In this document: piece by piece, positions 1-5,254 of the stretch | How the letters are laid out: the number at the start of each line of letters is the position of its first letter | Position numbering within the stretch: the stretch's first letter is position 1 | Source of the DNA: Actinomycetes bacterium | GTDB lineage: Bacteria > Actinomycetota > Acidimicrobiia > Acidimicrobiales > Bog-793 | Direction of reading: 5' to 3' | Assembly (NCBI GenBank): GCA_021785095.1 | Contig: JAJYGM010000446.1 | Location: 1 to 12,439, forward strand | DNA length: 12,439 nucleotides | Program-made: the position numbers and the translations under genes | Notes under the pieces: generated by a model | Databases searched by the model: none | What the model was told of the DNA's origin: nothing | What the model saw: only the letters and a program-made list of their open reading frames with translations

Positions 1-202
1 CGAGGAAGTGCTCCGGCTGCTCGACGAGCCGTTGGAGGGCCCTCGCGCCGCGGTGGCGAGCGTCGACGAGTGCTTTCGCCTTCGGACGGGACATGCGTGT
101 GAGGCCCGTCTCCGCGAGCGCCAGTACCGCCGAGAACATGAGGAGGATCACGACGGCCGCGAGGAGGATGCCGTCGTCAGCGGTGAAGACGGCGGCGATC
201 AC
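1..202 (-). CDS. CNNM (DUF21)-domain membrane protein, N-terminal fragment
   Basis: This is the start of a CNNM/DUF21 membrane protein of the CorC/hemolysin-C-like family, linked to Mg2+/Co2+ transport or efflux; the rest lies beyond the left edge. The 67 visible residues begin at a GTG. One hydrophobic helix spans roughly residues 11-30 (GILLAAVVILLMFSAVLALA), followed directly by AETGLTR, the hallmark of CNNM domains, and then a basic amphipathic stretch ending QPEHFL, as in family members. The GTG overlaps the ybeY stop as GTGA, so the gene is probably translationally coupled to ybeY. A CNNM protein after ybeY is the usual order in this cluster. The cytosolic CBS and CorC domains cannot be seen, so the exact subfamily is open. 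Confidence 0.8.
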   Translation of the reverse strand, partial: MIAAVFTADDGILLAAVVILLMFSAVLALAETGLTRMSRPKAKALVDARHRGARALQRLVEQPEHFL

Positions 203-738
203 GAGACGCTGCCGCCGTCCTCGGCCGGGCCGTGGTACCGCCCGAGCAGCTCACGCTCGAGCGCCTCCATCTCCTCGGCTTCCTCGTCCTCGTCGTGGTC
301 CATCCCGAGCAGGTGGAGGATGCCGTGCACGAGCAGCAGCGCGAGCTCGTCCTCGTAGGTGCCGGCATGTCGAGGAGCGTTGCGCCAGGCGACTTCCGGG
401 CAGATCACGACGTCGCCGACGAGCACCGGCACACGGTCCTCCTCGGGTGGCAGATCCCGGCCCGGCCCGGTCACGGCAGCGCCTTGGCCGGACGGCGGGG
501 GACCGGGCGCGTCGAGCTCGTCCTCGATGGGGAAGGACAGCACGTCGGTCGGCCCTTTCCTCCCCAAGAAACGCTCGTTCAACGACGCAATCGCCCCCTC
601 GTCCACGAAGAGGACGTTCAACTCCGCCGGTCCCGTGATCTGACGGTCGGCGAGCACTCGCTCGGCGAGGTCGCGCCAGCGGCCCGGTTCGACGGGCCGG
701 TCGGACTGCTCGTCAGCGACGAAGACCTGGATCGCCAT
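199..738 (-). CDS. ybeY: endoribonuclease YbeY (16S rRNA maturation)
   Basis: YbeY is a Zn-dependent single-strand endoribonuclease that acts in 16S rRNA 3'-end maturation and 70S ribosome quality control in the cytoplasm. The 179-residue product carries the diagnostic HGILHLLGMDH at residues 138-148, with the three zinc-ligand histidines H138, H142 and H148. The upstream substrate-face segment ELNVLFVDEGAIASLNERFLG (about 39-59) and the block TDVLSFPIED (64-73) are also typical. A Pro/Gly-rich insert at about 77-100 makes it somewhat longer than the common 150-170 residues. The ATG start lies inside phoH, giving a 26-bp overlap, and a GAGGAG sits 10 nt upstream. The C-terminal tail is acidic. 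The pairing with phoH directly upstream is conserved across bacteria. Confidence 0.96.
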   Translation of the reverse strand: MAIQVFVADEQSDRPVEPGRWRDLAERVLADRQITGPAELNVLFVDEGAIASLNERFLGRKGPTDVLSFPIEDELDAPGPPPSGQGAAVTGPGRDLPPEEDRVPVLVGDVVICPEVAWRNAPRHAGTYEDELALLLVHGILHLLGMDHDEDEEAEEMEALERELLGRYHGPAEDGGSVS

Positions 739-1774
739 GCCGCCCCGTCTCCTCGGTCGGGGCGATGCCTGCGCGCCGCGCGGTGTGACGGTCGTACGCG
801 CTCACGATGTCGCGCACGATCCTGTGGCGGACGACGTCGGCCTGCCCGAGCTGCACGAACGCTATGTCGTCGATGCCGCTGAGCACGTCCTCGAGGCCGA
901 CGAGCCCGGACTTGGCGGCGCCGCCCGGGATGTCGATTTGCGTCACGTCGCCGGTCACGACGACTTTCGTGCCGAACCCGATGCGGGTGAGGAACATCTT
1001 CATCTGCTCGGCTGTCGTGTTCTGAGCCTCGTCGAGGATCACGAAGCTCGCGTTGAGCGTGCGTCCGCGCATGTAGGCGAGCGGCGCGACCTCGATCGCC
1101 CCGCGCTCCATGAGGCGCTGCGTGCCCTCGGGCTCGAGCATGTCGTAGAGGGCGTCGTAGAGGGGACGGAGATAGGGATCGACTTTCGCCATGAGGTCGC
1201 CTGGCAGGAACCCGAGTCGCTCTCCAGCCTCGACCGCCGGCCTCGTCAGGATGATCCGGTTGACCTCTTTCGCCTGCAGCGCCTGCACGGCGAGCGCGAC
1301 GGCGAGATAGGACTTGCCTGTGCCGGCCGGGCCGATCCCGAATGTGAGGACGTTGGCGGCGATGGCGTCCGCGTAGCGTTTCTGACCGGCGGTCTTCGGG
1401 TGGACCCGGCGCCCCCTGGACGACCGCGCCACTTCGGCTGCGAGGACCTCTGAGGGCCGGATGTCCTCCTTCACCATCTCGATGGAGCGGCGGAGGTTTG
1501 TGAAGTCGAGGCCATGGCCGCGCTCGAGGAGGGCCACGAGCTCCTCGAACAGCTTCCCGACGCGCTCGGCGTCGTGACCGGTGACGTTGATCTCGTTGCC
1601 GCGGACGTGGATCTGGGTGCCCTCGAAAGCTTGCTCGACCACCCTCAGCAGCTCGTCCTGCTGGCCGAGCAGGCCGATCATGAGATGGTTCCCCGGAACG
1701 AGGATCTTGACCTGGGTGTCGGGCACGGTGATCGAGCGCAGGTTACCGGCGGATCCGCGTTTTTCCTGCGTCAA
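713..1774 (-). CDS. phoH: PhoH-family ATPase (PhoH-like P-loop protein)
   Basis: This is a cytoplasmic PhoH-family P-loop NTPase, thought to act in RNA metabolism with YbeY. The 353-residue reading has an N-terminal KH-like region (about 14-85; IHVRGNEINVTG at 55-66). The PhoH ATPase domain follows, with Walker A GPAGTGKS at 148-155 and Walker B FVILDEAQN at 244-252. RPAVEAGERLGFLPGDL (178-194) and TGDVTQIDIP (274-283) are also characteristic. The frame stays open upstream across the HIT gene, but homology begins only near ITVPD. I therefore chose the TTG at 1774, which overlaps the HIT stop as TTGA. A GTG 16 codons later is the alternative. Neither start has a convincing Shine-Dalgarno, so coupling to the HIT gene is likely. 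The 3' end overlaps ybeY by 26 bp. Confidence 0.93.
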   Translation of the reverse strand: MTQEKRGSAGNLRSITVPDTQVKILVPGNHLMIGLLGQQDELLRVVEQAFEGTQIHVRGNEINVTGHDAERVGKLFEELVALLERGHGLDFTNLRRSIEMVKEDIRPSEVLAAEVARSSRGRRVHPKTAGQKRYADAIAANVLTFGIGPAGTGKSYLAVALAVQALQAKEVNRIILTRPAVEAGERLGFLPGDLMAKVDPYLRPLYDALYDMLEPEGTQRLMERGAIEVAPLAYMRGRTLNASFVILDEAQNTTAEQMKMFLTRIGFGTKVVVTGDVTQIDIPGGAAKSGLVGLEDVLSGIDDIAFVQLGQADVVRHRIVRDIVSAYDRHTARRAGIAPTEETGRHGDPGLRR

Positions 1775-2124
1775 CCGGGGGGCCAGCCGAACCGGCGGCC
1801 GCCGAGGACGTGGAGGTGGAGGTGCGGGACGGTGTTGCCGGAGTCGTCGCCCACGTTGAAGACGAGCCGGTAGCCGCCGGCGAGCCCCTCCTGGTCCGCC
1901 ACCTGGCGCGCGCTGTCGAACATCTCGGCGAGGATGCCGCCGTGCTCGGCGCCGACGGCGGCGGCGTCGGTGACGTGCCGGCGCGGGATGACGAGGACGT
2001 GTGTCGGCGCCATCGGGTTGATGTCGCGGAAGGCGTAGGTGTTGTCGCTGGACAGCACCTCGGTTGAAGGAGCGTCGCCCTCCAGGATGCGGCAGAAGAG
2101 GCAGTCCGGTTGGCTGTCGGCCAT
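1771..2124 (-). CDS. HIT-family protein (Hint-like purine nucleotide phosphoramidase)
   Basis: This is a histidine-triad protein of the Hint/PKCI branch, which hydrolyses nucleoside phosphoramidates or acyl-AMP adducts. The 117-residue product begins with CLFCRILEGDAPS (8-20), including the C8-x2-C11 pair often seen in bacterial Hint proteins. It ends with the catalytic triad HLHLHVLGG at 101-109. Also typical are AFRDINPMAPTHVLVIPRRH (31-50) and the GYRLVFNVGDDSGNTVPHLH region. Length and composition match the family, so the gene looks intact. It starts 9 bp after the upstream HTH gene and overlaps the phoH start by 4 bp, so the three genes are almost certainly co-transcribed. HIT-phoH-ybeY is a common order in Gram-positive bacteria. 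The physiological substrate cannot be read from the sequence. Confidence 0.93.
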   Translation of the reverse strand: MADSQPDCLFCRILEGDAPSTEVLSSDNTYAFRDINPMAPTHVLVIPRRHVTDAAAVGAEHGGILAEMFDSARQVADQEGLAGGYRLVFNVGDDSGNTVPHLHLHVLGGRRFGWPPG

Positions 2125-2133
2125 CTGGATCGG

Positions 2134-2361
2134 TCAGGCCTCGCTCTTCGCCGGCAGCGGGTAGAGGTGCTCGAGCGCACCCGGCTTGATCCTCGCACGC
2201 TCGACGAATGCAAGGACGTCGCCCTCCTGCAGCCGGATCACCCGGCCGATCTTGTAGGCCGGAAGGTCCCCTTCGTCGATGAGGCGGTACAGCGTACGAG
2301 TGTTGACGCCGAGGTAGTCGGCCGCCTCGCTCGTGCTCATCCAACGAATGGGGTCAGGCAT
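2134..2361 (-). CDS. small excisionase/MerR-type helix-turn-helix DNA-binding protein
   Basis: This is a 75-residue winged-helix protein of the excisionase (HTH_17) type. The DNA-binding part spans about 8-53: MSTSEAADYLGVNTRTLYRL supplies the helix-turn-helix and GDLPAYKIGRVIRLQEGDVLAFV the wing and final helix. There is no effector or dimerisation domain beyond a short tail. BldC of Streptomyces is a protein of the same kind and size, but the identity visible here does not justify that name. No phage or integrase gene lies nearby, so excisionase refers only to the fold. The ATG at 2361 is preferred because a -10-like TACACT ends 7 nt before it, which fits a leaderless message. An internal ATG (residue 8) is the alternative. 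It appears to be the first gene of an HTH-HIT-phoH-ybeY-CNNM operon and may regulate it. Confidence 0.82.
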   Translation of the reverse strand: MPDPIRWMSTSEAADYLGVNTRTLYRLIDEGDLPAYKIGRVIRLQEGDVLAFVERARIKPGALEHLYPLPAKSEA

Positions 2362-2368
2362 ATGGGCG

Positions 2369-2396
2369 AGTGTAGCGGCCTCTCTTGACGTTTCAG
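2369..2396 (-). promoter_or_regulatory. putative leaderless promoter of the HTH-HIT-phoH-ybeY operon
   Basis: In the 31-bp gap between hemW and the HTH gene, the minus strand has TACACT at 2374-2369 (4 of 6 bases of TATAAT and a match to the actinobacterial TAnnnT). CTGAAA lies 16 bp upstream at 2396-2391 (4 of 6 bases of TTGACA) and overlaps the hemW stop. Seven bases separate the -10 from the ATG, so transcription would begin at or next to the start codon. No Shine-Dalgarno lies at a normal distance. Leaderless messages are common in actinobacteria. The site is inferred from spacing and hexamer match only. Confidence 0.5.
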
Positions 2397-3598
2397 GTGA
2401 TCTGACTCAGCAGGTGCGCTCGGTGCCCGCTGTGCCCGCTGCCGTCGCTGTGCCCGCTGCCGTGGGTCGGCACGGCCGGTGGCGGGATGCGCAGGCGGAG
2501 AGCGACCTGGTTGGCGAGCAGGCGGCCGGTGAGCGTGAGCACGACACGATCGCTTTTGTCTGGCGCCGGGGTGACAAGACGGTCGAAGGCCGGATCCTCC
2601 CCGAGCGGGAGAGCGGCAGCGGGCACGCCGTGGCTGGTCCGCAGCGAGAGCTCGAGGGCTTCGAACGCCCGTTGTGCGGGGTCGAGGTGCTCCGACGCCG
2701 CGACGGGGTCGTCACCTCGTTCGACGGCGCCGATGTAGCGCTCGGGCGTCCGCAGGTTCCACCACCGGCGCCCGTCGAGATGGCCGTGAGCGGCGGCGCC
2801 GATTGCGAGGTAGTCGCCCTGCAGCCAGTAGTTGAGGTTGTGACGGCTCTCCTGCCCGGGCCGTGCCCAGTTCGAGATCTCGTACCACTCGAGTCCGGCG
2901 TCCGCGAGCATCCTGTCCGCGATCTCGTACCTGGCCGCCTGCACGTCCTCGTCGGGATGGCGGGCCGGATCACGCGAGAGGGGCGTCCCCGCCTCGACCG
3001 TGAGGGCGTAGGCGCTCACATGGGTTGGCGCCGGCTCGAGCCCGAGGATGCCTTTGATGGTCGCCCGCCAGCTGCCGTCGGTCTCGCCGGCACCGCCGTA
3101 TATGAGGTCGACGCTGTACGACGTGATCCCGGCTGCGGCGATGGCGGCGACGGCGCTTCGGGCGGCGGCGGGGTCGTGCCGCCGACCCAGACCGCGCAGC
3201 ACGTGAGCATCGAGCGACTGGACCCCGAGCGAGATCCGGGTCGCACCGGCCTCGGCGGCCGCCAGCGCCCACTGCGGGCTCACGTCCTCCGGGTTCGCCT
3301 CGACGGTGATCTCGGCTGCCGGTGCGGTGTCGATCGCCTCCAGTAGACGGAGGAGGTCGGCCGTGGCGAGCTGCGAAGGAGTCCCCCCGCCGAGATAGAC
3401 GGTGTCTGCCGGCTGCCGTTGCACCTCGGCGATGTGCCGGAGGCAGGCATCGGTGTAGGCCGAGCGGAGCTCGTGGCGGTCCGTCCACGTCGCGAAGGCG
3501 CAGTAGTCGCAACGCGACGGGCAGAACGGGATGTGGACGTAGACCGCCGGCGCCGGACGTTCGCGGGCTGCAGGCTGGCCGGGCTGTGTCTCGCACAT
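2393..3598 (-). CDS. hemW: radical SAM protein HemW (haem chaperone, formerly annotated as coproporphyrinogen III oxidase-like)
   Basis: This is a radical S-adenosylmethionine enzyme of the HemN/HemW family. The 401-residue product has HIPFCPSRCDYCAF at 22-35, with cluster cysteines C26, C30 and C33, and the SAM-binding GGGTPS at 70-75. HNLNYW at 253-258, followed by GDYLAIGAAAHG, is the pattern that marks HemW. C33 is followed by A-F, as in HemW, not by the extra cysteine of true HemN. Known HemW proteins bind haem and deliver it to respiratory enzymes, so coproporphyrinogen oxidase activity is not implied. A HemN_C-type winged helix occupies about 300-370. The C-terminus carries an unusual Gly-Ser-His tail (380-395) encoded by an 18-bp tandem repeat. 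The ATG at 3598 is 53 bp from the bldD stop and no good Shine-Dalgarno is visible. In many relatives hemW lies between lepA and hrcA; here it does not. Confidence 0.94.
   Translation of the reverse strand: MCETQPGQPAARERPAPAVYVHIPFCPSRCDYCAFATWTDRHELRSAYTDACLRHIAEVQRQPADTVYLGGGTPSQLATADLLRLLEAIDTAPAAEITVEANPEDVSPQWALAAAEAGATRISLGVQSLDAHVLRGLGRRHDPAAARSAVAAIAAAGITSYSVDLIYGGAGETDGSWRATIKGILGLEPAPTHVSAYALTVEAGTPLSRDPARHPDEDVQAARYEIADRMLADAGLEWYEISNWARPGQESRHNLNYWLQGDYLAIGAAAHGHLDGRRWWNLRTPERYIGAVERGDDPVAASEHLDPAQRAFEALELSLRTSHGVPAAALPLGEDPAFDRLVTPAPDKSDRVVLTLTGRLLANQVALRLRIPPPAVPTHGSGHSDGSGHSGHRAHLLSQIT
2428..2463. repeat. perfect 18-bp tandem duplication in the hemW 3' end
   Basis: Two identical 18-bp units, cgctgtgcccgctgccgt, run head to tail at 2428-2445 and 2446-2463, with a degenerate partial copy just before them at about 2421-2430. 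They encode the repeated Gly-Ser-Gly-His-Ser core of the HemW tail. The unit length is a multiple of three, so gain or loss of a copy keeps the frame. This fits replication slippage. Confidence 0.85.
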
Positions 3599-3651
3599 CG
3601 CAACGCGACGCTACTGATCCCCCGCGTCCCCGCCTTGTCGCCGGAGTCCGC

Positions 3652-4212
3652 TCAGGCGGTGCCGTTGCCGGCCACGGGGAGCAGGAGTCCGAGCTCCTCG
3701 AGCCGGCTGACGAGGGCGTCGACGTTGCGGCCGAACATCGACGCCATCACCCGGAGGTCGTCCTCGCGGATCGTCAGCACCTTGCCGTTGAAGTCTTGCC
3801 GCTGGACCTGTACCGACGCGAGGAAGTGGCGGAGCAGATCGCGCTCGGGACCGCGTGCCTCGTTCAGGCGCACGAGGTCGATCGTGATCTTTCGGTTGCG
3901 CCGTTCGCCACCGCCCGCGCGCGCCGCGCCCATCTGCGACGCCCGGTTGAGCGGGTTCGAGGTGTCGCTCGGGAGCAGCTGGTCGACGGGCACGTCGTAG
4001 ATCTGTGCGAGGCGCTGGAGGCGGGGTACCGAGATGGTCCGCTCGCCCCGCTCGTAGGCGCCGAGCACCGAGGCCTTGAACTCCTCGCCAGATGCCTTCT
4101 CGACGGCCTGCAGGGACAGGCGCTTCTGGCGGCGGACGGCGCGCAGCCGGTACCCGACCGCCTGGGCGTACCGGGCCGCCGCCTCGTCGTCGATGATCCC
4201 CTGCTGCCGCAT
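3652..4212 (-). CDS. bldD: BldD-family XRE transcriptional regulator with c-di-GMP-binding motif
   Basis: In Streptomyces, BldD is a developmental master repressor that dimerises on DNA when its C-terminal domain binds tetrameric c-di-GMP. The 186-residue reading has an XRE helix-turn-helix at about 17-80 (YRLRAVRRQKRLSLQAVEKA, then VLGAYERGERTISVPRLQRL), a linker, and a C-terminal domain at about 108-180. R138-Q-D140, eight residues, then R149-E-D-D152 matches the c-di-GMP signature RxD-X8-RxxD completely. The ATG at 4212 is preferred because GGAGAG lies 6 nt upstream. The frame is open further, and an ATG at 4344 would add 44 Pro/Gly-rich residues with coding-like third positions, so the longer form is possible. 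Two operator-like repeats lie upstream, suggesting autoregulation. Its target genes cannot be read from this window. Confidence 0.88.
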   Translation of the reverse strand: MRQQGIIDDEAAARYAQAVGYRLRAVRRQKRLSLQAVEKASGEEFKASVLGAYERGERTISVPRLQRLAQIYDVPVDQLLPSDTSNPLNRASQMGAARAGGGERRNRKITIDLVRLNEARGPERDLLRHFLASVQVQRQDFNGKVLTIREDDLRVMASMFGRNVDALVSRLEELGLLLPVAGNGTA

Positions 4213-4372
4213 GTGCAACTCTCCGTTCGGGCCGCCTGGCCGGTCCGAGCCACCTCCTCGGCCGGGAGGGCTGATCTTGCCCCGGTCGCGGTAATTGCCG
4301 TACGACGGCGACTTCTCGGTGCTCGGCGGCTGCAGCAGGCTCATTCGAGGGCTGTAACCGCTACCGACCACT

Positions 4373-4401
4373 ATTACACCACGATTTGCGTCGGGAATCA
4401 C
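4373..4401 (-). promoter_or_regulatory. candidate bldD promoter
   Basis: On the minus strand TGTAAT (4378-4373) matches TATAAT at 5 of 6 positions. GTGATT lies 17 bp upstream (4401-4396) and is a weak -35. The start site would fall near 4366, giving a long leader to the ATG at 4212 or a short one to the in-frame ATG at 4344. The -35 overlaps the first BldD-like repeat, as expected for a repressor site. Confidence 0.35.
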
Positions 4402-4435
4402 ACTGAGCGTGGCCGAACGCGTCACTGAGCGTGAT
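4397..4435. promoter_or_regulatory. paired BldD-box-like operators upstream of bldD
   Basis: The 11-mer CACTGAGCGTG occurs exactly at 4401-4411 and again at 4423-4433, so the copies are 22 bp apart, two helical turns. The second lies in the inverted repeat TCAC-TGAGC-GTGA (4422-4434) and fits 8 of 9 fixed positions of the Streptomyces BldD consensus as I recall it, nTnACnC(A/T)GnGTnAn. The first fits 7 of 9 when read from 4397. The rest of the 259-bp rsmE-bldD gap (4213-4471) shows only the candidate promoter and the possible N-terminal extension of bldD. Confidence 0.5.
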
Positions 4436-4471
4436 CTGCCGCGACTTGTCGTGAGGTGCCCCGCGAGAGGA

Positions 4472-5254
4472 TCAGACAGGACGCACGAGGCCGCTGCGAA
4501 GCGCCGTGAGGATCGCGCCGCCGACGACGGCGGCCGTCTCGACCCGGAGGACGCTCGTGCCGAGTGCAACCGGCCTGATGCTCTCGCCGGCCGCGATGGC
4601 GAGCTCTTCGCAGGACCAACCCCCTTCGGGACCGACGAGGATCGCGGGTGTCGCGAGCGACGGGACCTCTCCTCCCGGCTCGGCGATGCAGAGCCGAGCA
4701 GGCGGGGCGACCCCGCCTGCGACGGCCTCACGCGAGGAGCACGGCTCGGCTACCTCGGGCAAATGCACCAGCCGGGCCTGCATCGCCGCCTCCCGCACGA
4801 TCCGTCGGAGGCGGAGGCTGCGAAGCCGCCCGCCCTCGTCCCCGGGCCGGACCACCGTGCGGTCGCAGATGAGGGGAACGATGCGGTCGATGCCCAGCTC
4901 GGCCAGCTTGGCGGCAGCCCACTGCGTCCGGTCGCCCTTGGCGAGGGAGAAGGCCACCGTGATGGCCGGCACCGGTGAGAGCTCGCGCTCGATCGGACCG
5001 TCGACCTCGAGGCGCAGCCGCGGCTCGGCGTCTCGCCCCCCACCGCGACTGGGACCGCCGCCGGCCGCCCGGCATGCTCTCCAGCCGCCGCGGCCGTCGC
5101 TCGCGACGACGATCTCGCCGTCACGGACCCGCCTGGCCGAACCGAGGTGGCGGGCGTCGTCCGGGGAGAGGGAGGGCGCCTCGAGGTCGTCGACGTAGAC
5201 GAGCGCCGTGGCAGACCGCAGCGCGGGCGAAGCGTTGGGCTCGGAAGCGGTCAG
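4472..5254 (-). CDS. rsmE: 16S rRNA (uracil-1498-N3)-methyltransferase RsmE, non-canonical start
   Basis: RsmE methylates U1498 of 16S rRNA using SAM, through a C-terminal SPOUT (alpha/beta-knot) domain. Counting from the CTG at 5254 gives 260 residues, close to the family's usual 240-250. The knot is clear: ILVGPEGGWS (205-214) and LGTSVLRVETAA (231-242). EAAMQARLVHLPEV corresponds to the conserved EAAEQSRR region. The N-terminal PUA-like domain is also in frame (TALVYVDDLEAPSLSPDDAR, then HLGSARRVRDGEIVVASDGR), but no ATG, GTG or TTG occurs in this frame before the GTG at 4972, which would cut off about 94 residues including that whole domain. I chose CTG at 5254 because it overlaps the dnaJ stop as CTGA; CTG at 5221 is the alternative and also fits the family's N-terminus. 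Neither has a good Shine-Dalgarno. Function is certain, the start is not. Confidence 0.85.
   Translation of the reverse strand: MTASEPNASPALRSATALVYVDDLEAPSLSPDDARHLGSARRVRDGEIVVASDGRGGWRACRAAGGGPSRGGGRDAEPRLRLEVDGPIERELSPVPAITVAFSLAKGDRTQWAAAKLAELGIDRIVPLICDRTVVRPGDEGGRLRSLRLRRIVREAAMQARLVHLPEVAEPCSSREAVAGGVAPPARLCIAEPGGEVPSLATPAILVGPEGGWSCEELAIAAGESIRPVALGTSVLRVETAAVVGGAILTALRSGLVRPV

Noticed and set aside
1775..2344. Upstream extension of the phoH frame to a TTG at 2344
   Set aside because: The stretch is low-complexity Arg/Pro sequence read in the wrong frame of the HIT and HTH genes. PhoH homology begins only after 1774.
2134..2361. Evidence for an integrated phage or plasmid from the excisionase-like HTH
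   Set aside because: No integrase, attachment repeat, tRNA or phage gene is nearby, and base composition does not change.
2333..3346. 337-codon plus-strand open frame opposite hemW
   Set aside because: It is a shadow of hemW, which carries all of its family motifs. The shadow has none.
3322..4428. 368-codon plus-strand open frame opposite hemW and bldD
   Set aside because: It spans parts of two real genes and their gap, with no domain and no start signal.
4213..4471. Riboswitch or structured RNA upstream of bldD
   Set aside because: I compared the leader by eye with c-di-GMP and c-di-AMP riboswitch cores and found no convincing match. The operator repeats explain the visible structure better.
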